Shown in pieces: positions 25,871-35,224 of a DNA stretch of 64,000 nt. This DNA comes from Fen-1245 sp963835535 (lineage in GTDB: Bacteria > Gemmatimonadota > Gemmatimonadetes > Gemmatimonadales > JACORV01), in NCBI GenBank assembly GCA_963835535.1, contig CAWIFL010000005.1, forward strand, positions 1-64,000, written 5' to 3'. Position numbers and translations under genes: made by a program. Numbering within the stretch: the first letter of the stretch is position 1; the number at the start of each line of letters is the position of its first letter. The notes beneath the pieces were generated by a model. The model worked only from the letters and a program-made list of their open reading frames with translations. It ran no database searches and was not told where the DNA came from.

Positions 25871-27973
25871 ATGCAGCGTCTACGCTTGGCGTTCGTGCTG
25901 GTTGCATCCCTGTGTCTCGGGGCGGTGTCGGGGGCGCGCGCGCAGCAGGTCGCGCCGGCCGAGTATCCGGGCATCGAGACGGGGAAGATGTGGACCTTCG
26001 ACGTGCCGCCGCTCGACTACTGGGCGCATCGCTACAACTTCCACCCGACGCAGGCGTGGCTGGATCACGTCCGCCTCGCGGCGGGACGCCTCCCCGGCTG
26101 TTCGGCGTCGTTCGTCTCGCCCGACGGCCTGATCCTGACCAATCATCACTGCGGCCGGGGTTGCATCGAGTCCTCCACGCGGGCCGGCGAGGACCTGCTC
26201 GCGAACGGGTTCTACGCGAAGACGCGGGACGAGGAGCGGGCCTGCCGCGGGATGTACGTGGATCAACTCCTCTCGATCACCGACGTGACCGACAGCGTGA
26301 ACGCCGCCATCCCCGCGGGGACCGCGCCGGCCCGCGCGGCGACGCTCAAGGACGCGGCCATCGCCGGCCTGCAGCAACGGTGCGCCGCGGGCGATCCCAG
26401 GATCTCCTGCCAGGTCGTCACGATGTACCAGGGCGGCCAGTACAAGCTCTATCGGTTCCACCACTACACCGATCTGCGCCTGGTCTTCGCGGTCGAAAGC
26501 GAGACCGGCTTCTTCGGCGGCGACCCCGACAACTTCACGTTCCCGCGCTACGACCTCGACGTCTCGATCGTGCGGGCGTACGAGGACGGGCAGCCGGTGC
26601 ACACCGACTACCTGCGCTGGAGCCCCAACGGCTCGAGCGACGGCGAGCTGGTGTTCGTCGTGGGGAACCCCGGCTCGACGGGCCGGCTCAACACGATGGC
26701 GCAGCTCGAGTTCCTGCGCGACGTCTCGTATCCGGCGAGCCTCGTGCAGCTGGCGAACCGGGTCCGGGTGGATCAGCAGATCGGCAACGCCCGCGACCTC
26801 AGGAACGAGCTGTTCGGCCTGCAGAACTCCTACAAGGCCATCGACGGCTACCAGGCGGGGCTCTTGAACCCGCAGATGATGGCGCACAAGGCGCAGTGGG
26901 AGCGCGATTTCCGGGCGAAGGTGAACGCCAATCCCGAATGGAAGCGGCTCTACGGAACCGCCTGGGACACGGCGGCGGTCGTGTGGCGCGCGAGGCGGGA
27001 GATCGCCGTGCGGCAGCGCTACTACGCTTTCGGTGCGTACGGCACGATGCTGCTCCAGGAGGCGAGTCTGATCGTGCGGCAGCCGGTGGAGATGGCGAAG
27101 CCCGACACCGCCCGGCTGATGATCTTCCAGGACCGGATGAAGCGGCGCCTTGACGGGGCGCTCTCAGCATCTGTGGACACCCTGGTGGAGATCCCGATGC
27201 TGGCGGCGTACTTCGGGCAGATGGCGAAGGAGCTGCCGGCGAACGACCCGCTGCTCAAGGCCGTGCTGGCCGGGCGGAGTCCCGAGGCGGCGGCGCGCGA
27301 GATGGTGACGTCGAGCACGATTCTCACGCCCGACCAGAGGCAGGCGTTGATCCAGGGGGGCGAGGCGGCCATCAAGGCCTCGACGGACCCGTTCATCAAG
27401 CTGGCGCTCCTCATCGATCCGGTGGAGCGGCGGCTCACGCAGCAGGTGACCGATCTCAACAACCGGGACGCGTGGGCCAGCGAGCGCATCGCGCGGGCGC
27501 TGCTCGCCGTCTTCGGCAACACGGTCGCGCCCGACGCGACGTTCAGCCTGCGGATCTCGGACGGGCAGGTGATGGGCTTCCCGTACAACGGGACGCTCGC
27601 GCCGCCGTTCACGACGTTCTACGGGATGTACGACCGCTACTACTCGTTCGGCGGCGCATCGAAGCCCGATTCGCCCTGGAACCTGGTGCCCCGCTGGATC
27701 CAGCACCGCGATTCGCTCAACCTCGCGACGCCGTTCGACGCGGTCTCGACCAACGACATCATCGGCGGGAATTCGGGGAGCCCGGTGATCAACCAGAACG
27801 GCGAGATCGTGGGCCTGATCTTCGACGGGAACATCGAGGCCCAGCCGCTCCGGTTCCTCTTCTCCGAGGCGGTCGGCCGGTCGGTCTGGGTGGATTCGCG
27901 CGCGATCATCGAGGCGCTGCGGCACGTGTACGACGCCGGAGCCCTGGCCGACGAGATGACGGGGAGGCACTGA
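25871..27973 (+). CDS. S46 family dipeptidyl-peptidase, DPP7-like
   Basis: 700 aa with a signal peptide (about 1-24, GARAQ). The S46 chymotrypsin-type motifs are present: TNHHCG (about 90-95, catalytic His), FFGGDPDNFTFPRYDLD, and GGNSGSPVINQNGEIVGLIF with the catalytic Ser. The residue 18 positions after that Ser is Gly, as in DPP7 (broad hydrophobic P1); DPP11 has Arg there. It removes dipeptides from N termini in the periplasm, feeding dipeptide uptake. A terminator-like hairpin follows at 28004. Confidence 0.93.
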   Translation: MQRLRLAFVLVASLCLGAVSGARAQQVAPAEYPGIETGKMWTFDVPPLDYWAHRYNFHPTQAWLDHVRLAAGRLPGCSASFVSPDGLILTNHHCGRGCIESSTRAGEDLLANGFYAKTRDEERACRGMYVDQLLSITDVTDSVNAAIPAGTAPARAATLKDAAIAGLQQRCAAGDPRISCQVVTMYQGGQYKLYRFHHYTDLRLVFAVESETGFFGGDPDNFTFPRYDLDVSIVRAYEDGQPVHTDYLRWSPNGSSDGELVFVVGNPGSTGRLNTMAQLEFLRDVSYPASLVQLANRVRVDQQIGNARDLRNELFGLQNSYKAIDGYQAGLLNPQMMAHKAQWERDFRAKVNANPEWKRLYGTAWDTAAVVWRARREIAVRQRYYAFGAYGTMLLQEASLIVRQPVEMAKPDTARLMIFQDRMKRRLDGALSASVDTLVEIPMLAAYFGQMAKELPANDPLLKAVLAGRSPEAAAREMVTSSTILTPDQRQALIQGGEAAIKASTDPFIKLALLIDPVERRLTQQVTDLNNRDAWASERIARALLAVFGNTVAPDATFSLRISDGQVMGFPYNGTLAPPFTTFYGMYDRYYSFGGASKPDSPWNLVPRWIQHRDSLNLATPFDAVSTNDIIGGNSGSPVINQNGEIVGLIFDGNIEAQPLRFLFSEAVGRSVWVDSRAIIEALRHVYDAGALADEMTGRH

Positions 27974-28003
27974 GCCCACTGATCGGGTGATAGCCTGACG
28001 TGG

Positions 28004-28036
28004 CGACGGGCAGCGGCGCTTCACCGCTGCCCGTCG
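28004..28036 (+). terminator. Hairpin terminator after the S46 gene
   Basis: A perfect 13-bp stem (28004-28016 with 28024-28036) has a 7-nt loop and a weak T-rich tail (TGTCTT). It lies 30 bp past the peptidase stop. Confidence 0.6.
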
Positions 28037-28100
28037 TGTCTTCCGGCCGGTCGGAAACGAGGTTAGCGTGGGGTTTCACCTCCTTGCGGGACGCGTCGCC

Positions 28101-29954
28101 ATGCTCATCCGCTCGTGGTGGGTCGTACCGGTGGTGGCCGCGCTGCTGGCGCCGCGCCTCTCCGCGCAGCCCGTGCGCACGATCGCGGTCGGCCAGTCCG
28201 CCTCCGACTCGCTCACCGCGGGTGATCCGCTGCTGCGCAGCCGCCACTCCCCCTACCGGATGTGGAGCCTGGAAGGCAAGGCCGGGCAACGGGTCGTCAT
28301 CGACCTGATGTCGTCGGACTTCGACGCGTATCTGATCCTGCGCGACGCGGACGGCCGGACGATGGGCTCCGACGACGACTCGGGGGAGGGACAGAACGCG
28401 CGCCTGCACGCGGTCCTGCCGCGCGACGGCACCTACCGCGTGATAGCGACGGCGGTGGGCGACTCGGCGCGCGGGCGCTACACGCTGGCGGTGTCCGGAT
28501 GGGAGGCGCCGGACGCGGCGCCGCCCGGCCGCGGTGCCGTCATCGCCGTCGGTGAGACGAAGAACGGCATCCTGGAGCCCGGCGACGAGATCTCGGCGGA
28601 CGGCCCGTACCAGGACCGCTGGCTCGTGGACGCGCCGGCCGGCGCGCGGTTGACGGTGGACATGCGCTCGAGCGACCTCGACAGCTACCTCGTCGTGCTG
28701 GCGCCGGACGGCAAGGTGGTGGGGAGTGACGACGACGGGGGCGGCGGGAAGGATGCCGAGGTGGCGATCCGGGCCGGCGCCGCGGGGCGGTACACGATCC
28801 TCGCCACCAGCTACGGAGACGAGCCCGCGGCCGGCGCCTACCGGCTGTCGCTGCAGGCGGACTCGGGCGATTTCGCGGAGCCCGGCGCGACCGCCGCCAT
28901 CGCGATGGGCGAGACCAGGGAGGGACGGCTCGAGACAGGAGACGCGCGCGGCGCACGGGGACTCGAGGACCACTGGACTTTCACGGGGCGCGCGGGGCAG
29001 GGCGTCCGCATCGACGCGATGAGCGGCGCGATCGACGCCTATCTCGTGCTGCTCCACGACGGGGTCGTGGTGGATTCCGACGACGACGGCGGCGAGGGCC
29101 AGAACGCGCGCATCCTCGCGGTGCTGCCGGAGACCGGGACCTACACGGCGGTGGTGTCGGCCTTCGCGAGCGAAAGCTCCGGAGGCCGCTATGTGTTGCA
29201 GCTCACGGCCCTGACGGGCCCGGCGCCGGCGCCCGGCCAGTCGGGCAGCATCGCGCTCGGCGCGCGCGTCGTCGGCCGGCTCGAGCCGGGGGACCAGACC
29301 AACGCGGACGGGGGATACCAGGACTTCTGGGAGGTGGAGGCCCGCGGCGGCGAGGACGTCATCGTCGAGCTCCGCTCGGTCGCTTTCGACACCTACCTGG
29401 AGCTGTACGGCCCCGACGGGAAGCTGCTGGTGCAGGATGACGACGGCCTCGGCGACGGCACGAACTCGCTGATCACGGCGCACCTCGCGCGCGGCGGGCG
29501 CTACCGCCTCGTCGTGCGATCCTACTCGGCGAAGGAGGGCACGGGACTCTACGAGCTGGCCCTGCTGAGCGCGGGCCCCATCGCCCGCCCCGGGGCCGTC
29601 ACGGAGATCCACGCCGGGACGACCGTGGTCGGGCGGCTCGAGCCCGGAGACAGCACGGTCGGCGACAGCAGCTATGCGGACGTCTTCCTGTTCCGCCCGC
29701 AGACGTCGGGCGAGGCCGTGATAGACCTCCGGTCGGCGGACTTCGACGCGTACCTCATCCTGCAGGATGCCGCCGGCCGCACGCTCATGACGGACGACGA
29801 CAGCGGCTCGGGGAGCGACGCGCGCATCACCTACCCCGTGATCGCGGGACAGGCCTATCGCATCCTGGCCAACAGCTACGGGGACTCGCGAGACACCGGC
29901 ACCTATCGGCTGTCGGTGCGGGTCGGACCGCCCGCGGGGAGCGCGCACCACTGA
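28101..29954 (+). CDS. Secreted protein of five tandem PPC-like domains
   Basis: 617 aa with a signal peptide (MLIRSWWVVPVVAALLAPRLSAQ). Five consecutive units of about 118-120 residues each start with AxGxTxxGxLEPGD and contain VxIDLRSxDFDAYLxLxxxDGxxxxxDDDxGxGxNARI, then YxIxAxSYG and GxYxLxV. These match bacterial pre-peptidase C-terminal (PPC) domains; the Asp-rich loops may bind calcium. No peptidase domain is attached, so it is a free-standing PPC array, possibly a surface adhesin or binding protein. ATG 28101 is chosen for the signal peptide; GTG 28068 is in frame upstream. Confidence 0.82.
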   Translation: MLIRSWWVVPVVAALLAPRLSAQPVRTIAVGQSASDSLTAGDPLLRSRHSPYRMWSLEGKAGQRVVIDLMSSDFDAYLILRDADGRTMGSDDDSGEGQNARLHAVLPRDGTYRVIATAVGDSARGRYTLAVSGWEAPDAAPPGRGAVIAVGETKNGILEPGDEISADGPYQDRWLVDAPAGARLTVDMRSSDLDSYLVVLAPDGKVVGSDDDGGGGKDAEVAIRAGAAGRYTILATSYGDEPAAGAYRLSLQADSGDFAEPGATAAIAMGETREGRLETGDARGARGLEDHWTFTGRAGQGVRIDAMSGAIDAYLVLLHDGVVVDSDDDGGEGQNARILAVLPETGTYTAVVSAFASESSGGRYVLQLTALTGPAPAPGQSGSIALGARVVGRLEPGDQTNADGGYQDFWEVEARGGEDVIVELRSVAFDTYLELYGPDGKLLVQDDDGLGDGTNSLITAHLARGGRYRLVVRSYSAKEGTGLYELALLSAGPIARPGAVTEIHAGTTVVGRLEPGDSTVGDSSYADVFLFRPQTSGEAVIDLRSADFDAYLILQDAAGRTLMTDDDSGSGSDARITYPVIAGQAYRILANSYGDSRDTGTYRLSVRVGPPAGSAHH

Positions 29955-29976
29955 CCGCTGCGGGCCGGAGAGCGCT

Positions 29977-30633
29977 CTAGCGCATCTGGTGCATGGTCGC
30001 GCCGTGCATCGGACCGCTCCAGCCGCGCCAGAGCATCAGCAAACCCAGCAGCAGCATCACGACGCCGGCGGCGCGCACCAGGCGCTGCCGCGTCCCGAGC
30101 CCGATGCGGTCCAGCGCGAAGGAAAACGTCCCGAGCAGCGGGACGGTGCCGAGCCCGAACGACGCGAGGAGTGCGGCGCCCTGGAGCGGCGCACCGGTGC
30201 CGGCCGCGGCGGCGTACATCGGGTAGAGCAGGCCGCAGGGCAACAGGCCGATCGGCAGGCCGAGAAGAAAGGGGAACGCCGCGCCGCTCGCGCGCCGCGC
30301 GCGGCGCAGGACACCGGTGACGACGCCCGCGCCGGGTTCGAGCCAGCGGCGCGGGAGGGCGCCGAGGAACGCCAGACCGAAGGCGAGCAGGAGAGCGCCG
30401 GAGACGTAGAAGCGGAGGCCGTGCAGGCCGGCGGCGCCGCCGCCCAGATCGAGCATCGCGCCGGCCAGCGCCGCCACGGCGCCGAGTACGGCGTAGCCCG
30501 CGAGGCGCCCCACGTGGAAGAGCCAGGAGCGCCGGCTGCCGGCGGCGGCGACGACGACGAAGCCGCCGCACATCCCGAGGCAGTGCGCTCCACCCACCAG
30601 CCCCGCCACGAACGCCAGCGCGTATCTCTCCAC
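29977..30633 (-). CDS. DsbD_2/TauE-like membrane protein, probable copper or thiol transport
   Basis: 218 aa with about six helices. The first helix carries GLVGGAHCLGMCGGFV, and a later one LGLPIGLLPCGLLYPMY; this pairing of Cys- and Pro-containing helices marks the DsbD_2 (PF13386-like) group, often encoded with cbb3 oxidase or copper-handling genes. The C-terminal tail MHGATMHQMR is rich in Met and His, suiting metal binding. Convergent with the PPC gene; divergent from the TPR gene. Confidence 0.8.
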   Translation of the reverse strand: MERYALAFVAGLVGGAHCLGMCGGFVVVAAAGSRRSWLFHVGRLAGYAVLGAVAALAGAMLDLGGGAAGLHGLRFYVSGALLLAFGLAFLGALPRRWLEPGAGVVTGVLRRARRASGAAFPFLLGLPIGLLPCGLLYPMYAAAAGTGAPLQGAALLASFGLGTVPLLGTFSFALDRIGLGTRQRLVRAAGVVMLLLGLLMLWRGWSGPMHGATMHQMR

Positions 30634-30698
30634 CGCTTGGCCGCCTTCTTGTGACCTCTGACCGCTGGCAACTTGGCGTCTGGCAACCAGTTTTGCTC

Positions 30699-30727
30699 TT
30701 GCTCGGCCCCAGGCCGATTCTTATCAT
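30699..30727 (+). promoter_or_regulatory. Candidate sigma-70 promoter of the TPR gene
   Basis: TTGCTC (30699-30704), a 17-bp spacer and TATCAT (30722-30727) lie 30 bp before the ATG in a locally AT-rich stretch. The -10 matches five of six consensus bases, the -35 three. Confidence 0.4.
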
Positions 30728-30756
30728 ATCCTATCCTCACCCGGGAGCCCTGCTAG

Positions 30757-31875
30757 ATGCCCGATCCCTTCTTGAGCTCCGACGAGTACGATGAACGTGC
30801 TCACCAGCTCTACAATGAAGGGCGGTACGACGAAGCGATCGAGGTGCTGAAGGATGGGCTGTCGGTGTACCCCGACGCGATGGAGCTGCTCGTCGGGATG
30901 GGATACGCAAGGCTGGCGCGCGAGGAGTTCGCCTGGTCGCGCCAGAGCTTCGAAGCGGCGCTGAAGCTCGATCCGGACCACGAGGACGCTCTGGCGGGGC
31001 TGGGCGAGATCCGGCTCAAGCTCGGCGAGCGCACCGCGGGTCTGGCCTGCTTCGAGCGGGTGCTGGAGCTGGGCTTCCAGGACGATCTGGACATCATGCT
31101 GCAGATGGGGCGCGCGCTGTTCCGCGAAGGACTGCTGGAGCACGCGCGCAAGTTCTTCGGGGCGGCCCTCACGGCCCACCCGGACAGCGCCGAGGCGTCG
31201 GCCTGCGTCGGCTACGCGGCGCACCGGCTCTCGGACGAGACCGACGCGGTGCGCTGGCTGCGCCACGCGCTGGCCCTCGACCCGAAGCACGCCGAAGCGC
31301 GCATCTACCTCGCCAACCTGCTCTACGACAAGGGCGACTACGAGCCGTCGCTCGCGGAGTTCGAGCGCACCGAGCCCGACGACCACTGGGACGAGCTCGG
31401 GATCTGGCGCCTCATCGAGCTGAAGCGGAGCATCTACCGGCTGCCGGAGGACGACCCCGAGCTGAAGCCGTGGCTGATGCGCCTCGCCGACCTGGCGGGC
31501 GACGTGGACCCGATCGACCTCCTCCTCGCGGAGCTGGAGGCGGCGGGCCCCGACGGCACCGGCGCCCACGACCCGACGCAGCTGGAGCTGTTCGGCACGC
31601 TGCGCACCGAGCTGGCGGGGATGCACAAGCAGCCGCGGGCCGAGGTCCATCGCGTACGGACCCGCGACGGCCTCACCTACATCGGGACCTGGGAGGAGAT
31701 CGTCGCCGAGATGCGCGACAACGACGACGCCTTCTCCGGCCGGCCGATCCGCGAGTTCCTCGAGGAGGCGGCCGCGCGCGCCAGCGCGCTGACCGGCATC
31801 AAGGTGCCCGCGACGGACGCGGAGAGCTTCCTCCGCGGCAGTGCCGACGCGGGACTGCTGAGGATCATGAGATAG
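30757..31875 (+). CDS. Tetratricopeptide-repeat protein
   Basis: 372 aa with no signal peptide, so cytoplasmic. At least five TPR units lie between residues 10 and 205 (ERAHQLYNEGRYDEAIEVLKDGLSVYP, ARLAREEFAWSRQSFEAALKLDP, GEIRLKLGERTAGLACFERVLELG, GRALFREGLLEHARKFFGAALTAHP, HRLSDETDAVRWLRHALALDP). The acidic C-terminal part (about 290-372) contains RVRTRDGLTYIGTWEEIVAEMR, a conserved-looking module. It probably mediates protein-protein contacts. It is followed by a G-rich inverted-repeat element. Confidence 0.85.
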   Translation: MPDPFLSSDEYDERAHQLYNEGRYDEAIEVLKDGLSVYPDAMELLVGMGYARLAREEFAWSRQSFEAALKLDPDHEDALAGLGEIRLKLGERTAGLACFERVLELGFQDDLDIMLQMGRALFREGLLEHARKFFGAALTAHPDSAEASACVGYAAHRLSDETDAVRWLRHALALDPKHAEARIYLANLLYDKGDYEPSLAEFERTEPDDHWDELGIWRLIELKRSIYRLPEDDPELKPWLMRLADLAGDVDPIDLLLAELEAAGPDGTGAHDPTQLELFGTLRTELAGMHKQPRAEVHRVRTRDGLTYIGTWEEIVAEMRDNDDAFSGRPIREFLEEAAARASALTGIKVPATDAESFLRGSADAGLLRIMR

Positions 31876-31880
31876 GACGG

Positions 31881-31970
31881 GTGTGGGGTGTAGGGTTTAG
31901 GGTGTAGCAGGCGAAGCAAAGGCGCCGCGGATCTCGCGGCGCCTCTTGTTTCTCCCTAACCCCTAACCCC
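31881..31970. repeat. Telomere-like G-rich inverted repeat around a bidirectional terminator (copy 1)
   Basis: The left arm (31881-31905) holds GGGTGTGGGGTGTAGGG-type repeats. The right arm (31953-31970) is CCCTAACCCCTAACCCC. Between them sits a 10-bp GC stem (31920-31929 with 31935-31944, loop GATCT), flanked by A- and T-rich bases, that can end transcripts from both sides. It lies exactly between the convergent TPR and Ig-lipoprotein genes. A second copy with the same design is at 47073-47178. Confidence 0.75.
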
Positions 31971-33053
31971 TCATATCACGGACACACCCCCGTCGTATCC
32001 CGGAGCGGCGCGCTGAAGGTGAAGATCGCCTGAGAGTGTCCACCGAGTAGCGACGCCGCGGACGATGCCCACGCATCCGCGCAGATGACGCGCCCCGAGA
32101 CCTTCCGGGAATCCGGTGGCCGAATAGGTCGTCACCGCCGTCGAGCCGCCGTGCATGCTGACGAGCGTCGTGAAGGTGGTTTCGTTTCCGTACAGACGCG
32201 AAGGGGCGCGGTGGGTTGCACGCGGCAGTGTTCGACTCAGTGGAGGTGATGAATCGAGCGCGTACGGCCCCTGCGCCGCAGAGCTGCAGCGTGTCCTCGT
32301 AAACGAAGGCGCTGGTTGGAGCCCGTGCTGCCGAATACCTGAAAGGCTGGCTTCCGCGGACGAGAGCGTGAAGTTGAGCAGCGGCGTGCCCATGTCGACC
32401 CGCAGCTCCGCCGGCCCCGACAGCCAGAGGTAGCCCAGCCCCGTCACCGAATCCGGCGGCGTGAAGACGCGCGCGGCTCCATGGCCCGTGAATCCGCACG
32501 CCGTGAGCGCGAGCGACGACGTCCCCACGGTCTTGGCCGTCACGAGGCCGGTTGCATCGAGACCGGCGACCGCATCGCTGCTGGGCGTGATCACGGGCGT
32601 GTGGCCGCCGGGTACCGGGCCCGCCGACGTGCGTCTCAGGCGCGCACCCAGCGTGAACGTGTCCCCGGGCGCGAGCACCACCGTGTCCGGAACGAACTGC
32701 GGGTCGAGGTCCGACGGCACGTCGAGCGTGCCGGGGTTCGCGCTGCGCAGGGTGCCGATGGACGCGCTGATCTGGACCGTGCCGAGGGCGAGGGCATGCG
32801 CCAACCCGCTCACCGAGTCCACCGCGACCGTCTGCGGGGCGCTCGACGTCCAGCGGACGTTGGAGCCCGTCACGGTGTCGCCGGAGGCGTCGAGCAGTCG
32901 CGCGGTGAAGGTCAGGGTGTCGCCCACGCACAGCGCGGCGGCCTGCGGATCCACGGTGACGGCGGCGACGCCGGTGCCCCCGTCCTTGCTGCCGGAGCAG
33001 GCGGCGAGAGCGGCGGCCGAGAGGGCGAGGAGCGCGCGGGCGCGGAGGTGCAT
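31971..33053 (-). pseudogene. Ig-like (Big) domain lipoprotein gene broken by several frameshifts
   Basis: The N-terminal 230 residues are intact: lipobox (LAAC near 18) and two Big2-like domains (AVTVDPQAAALCVGDTLTFT..., FVPDTVVLAPGDTFTLGARL..). After NFTLSSAEAS the plausible protein jumps frames: SAFVYEDTLQLCGAGAVRA and TAACNPPRPFASV in one frame, TTFTTLVSMHGGSTAVTTYS back in the first, and SGRVICADAWASSAASLLGG, ending TTGVCP* at 31976, in the third. At least three indels within about 300 bp are needed. It could be a decaying gene or poor consensus sequence next to the repeat element. Confidence 0.65.
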
Positions 33054-33103
33054 CGCCGCAGTCTACACGGCCGGCCGCGGCGCCTCAACTCTCGACTCTC
33101 CAC

Positions 33104-35224
33104 GTGCAACCGTCTAGGTTGTTCGGCGTGAGCGACGCGATTCTGCGCCCGAAGTCCATCGCGGTGATCGGCGCCTCCCGCACGCCGAACACCATCGGCT
33201 GGCAGATACTCGACAACCTCCTGCGCTTCGGCTTCAACGGCCCGCTCTACCCGGTCAATCCCAAGGCCGAGGTCATCCACTCCATCCGCGCCTATCCGAC
33301 CGTGCGGGCGATCCCGGATCCGGTGGACCTCGCGATCGTCGTCGTCCCCAAGCACCTGGTGCAGGGCGTCGCCGAGGAATGCGGCCAGAAGGGGGTCAAG
33401 GGGCTGGTCGTCATCACCGCGGGCTTCGCCGAGGTGGGCGGCGAAGGCATCACCCGCGAGGCGAAGCTGCTCGAGACGGTGAAGCGCCACGGGATGCGGA
33501 TGGTCGGGCCCAACTGCATGGGCGTCCTCAACAGCAACCCGGACTTCTCGATGAACGCGACCTTCGCGCCCACGATGCCGCCGTACGGGCCGGTCGGCTT
33601 CATCAGCCAGTCGGGCGCGATGGGGCTCAGCATCCTCGACTACGCCGAGGAGCTGGGGATCGGGATCCACCAGTTCGTCTCCGTCGGCAACAAGGCGGAC
33701 GTGTCGGGGAACGATCTGCTCCTCTACTGGGCCGACGACCCCGAGATCCGCGTGATCCTGATGTACCTCGAGAGCTTCGGGGATCCGCGGCGGTTCTACC
33801 AGATCGCGCGCGAGCTGACGCGGAAGAAGCCGATCTTCGTGGTGAAGGCGGGGCGCACGGCGGCGGGGGCGCGGGCCGCGTCGTCCCACACCGCCGCTTT
33901 GGCCGGGACCGATCTCGCCGCCGACGCGCTGATGGAGCAGTGCGGCGTGATGCGCGCGCAGACGGTCGAGGAGCTGTTCGATTACGCGATGGCCTTCCCG
34001 CGGCTCCCCCTGCCCAAGGGGAACCGCGTGGCGATCGTGAGCAACGCGGGCGGCCCGGCGATCATCCTGGCCGACGCCTGCGAGTCGCTGGGACTGTCGG
34101 TGCACGAGCTCTCCGCGGAGACGCAGGCCGCGATCCGCCGCCGCGTGCCCGACGAGGCCGCGGTCCGCAATCCGGTGGACCTGATCGCGTCGGCGACGGC
34201 GGAGACGTACCGGGACGTGCTGGCGCTGGTCCTCCAGGACCCGAACGTGGACGCGGTGATCGTCTCGGTCGTGCCGCCGCCGCTCGGCAGCAAGGCCAAG
34301 GACGTCGCGGAGGCGATCGTGCAGGTCGCGGCGTCGCGGCGCGACATCCCGGTGATGGCCGTGCTGATGGGACGCCAGGGGATCCCGGCCGGGATGCGCG
34401 AGCTGCTCACGGCCGGAATGCCGGGGTACATCTTCCCCGAGTCGGCGGCGCGCGCCCTCGCGGCGATGAACCGCTACCGGGAGTGGCTGGAGCGGCCGGC
34501 GGGGACGGAACACCGGTTCCCCGCCGACGCCGGCCGGGTGGCCGGGATCCTGAAGGGCGCCGCGGCCCAGGGGCGGGAGAAGCTCACCGAGGCCGAGGCG
34601 ATGGAGGTGCTCGGCGCGTACGGCATTCCCACCGTGCCGTGGCGGCGCGCCGTCTCCGCGGACGAGGCGGTGGCCGCCGCGCGCGCGATCGGTTTCCCCG
34701 TGGTGCTCAAGGTGATCAGCGCCAGCATCGTGCACAAAAGCGACGTGGGCGGCGTCGTGCTGGGGCTCTCGTCGGAGAAGGAGGTCCGGGAGGGCTACGC
34801 GCGGATGCTGCAGCGCGTCAAGGAGCGCGCCGGCGTCGTGCCGGAATCCGTCTTCGTCCAGGCGATGATCCCCGGCGGCCGCGAGACGATCGTCGGCTCC
34901 ACGCGCGATCCCAAGGCGGGCCCGCTCCTGATGTTCGGCCTCGGCGGGCTGGCGGTGGAGGTGCTGAAGGACGTGGTGTTCCGCGTGCACCCGGTGACGG
35001 ACGTGGACGCGCGCGGGATGGTGCGCGGGATCCGGGGCTTCGGGTTTCTGGAGGGCGTGCGGGGCGAGCCGGCGGTGGATCTGGTGGCGCTCCAGGAAAT
35101 CATCCAGCGGGTCTCGCAGCTCGTCGGCGAGCACGAGGCCATCCTGGAGATGGACATCAACCCGCTGGTGGCGTTCCCCGACCGCGTGCTGGCGCTGGAC
35201 GCGCGGTTCCGGATTGCGCGCTAG
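33104..35224 (+). CDS. ADP-forming acetyl/acyl-CoA synthetase (fused alpha-beta)
   Basis: 706 aa, the size of fused ACD enzymes. Domains are CoA-binding (RPKSIAVIGASRTPNTIG), two succinyl-CoA-ligase-like domains (PVGFISQSGAMGLSILDYA; RAASSHTAALAGTDLAA with the conserved His) and a C-terminal ATP-grasp domain (KLTEAEAMEVLGAYGIPTVP, FPVVLKVISASIVHKSDVGG, ILEMDINPLVAF). It interconverts acyl-CoA plus ADP and Pi with acid plus CoA and ATP. Start GTG 33104, with GTG 33128 also likely. Its 3' end overlaps the convergent nucleotidyltransferase gene by 68 bp. Confidence 0.9.
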   Translation: MQPSRLFGVSDAILRPKSIAVIGASRTPNTIGWQILDNLLRFGFNGPLYPVNPKAEVIHSIRAYPTVRAIPDPVDLAIVVVPKHLVQGVAEECGQKGVKGLVVITAGFAEVGGEGITREAKLLETVKRHGMRMVGPNCMGVLNSNPDFSMNATFAPTMPPYGPVGFISQSGAMGLSILDYAEELGIGIHQFVSVGNKADVSGNDLLLYWADDPEIRVILMYLESFGDPRRFYQIARELTRKKPIFVVKAGRTAAGARAASSHTAALAGTDLAADALMEQCGVMRAQTVEELFDYAMAFPRLPLPKGNRVAIVSNAGGPAIILADACESLGLSVHELSAETQAAIRRRVPDEAAVRNPVDLIASATAETYRDVLALVLQDPNVDAVIVSVVPPPLGSKAKDVAEAIVQVAASRRDIPVMAVLMGRQGIPAGMRELLTAGMPGYIFPESAARALAAMNRYREWLERPAGTEHRFPADAGRVAGILKGAAAQGREKLTEAEAMEVLGAYGIPTVPWRRAVSADEAVAAARAIGFPVVLKVISASIVHKSDVGGVVLGLSSEKEVREGYARMLQRVKERAGVVPESVFVQAMIPGGRETIVGSTRDPKAGPLLMFGLGGLAVEVLKDVVFRVHPVTDVDARGMVRGIRGFGFLEGVRGEPAVDLVALQEIIQRVSQLVGEHEAILEMDINPLVAFPDRVLALDARFRIAR

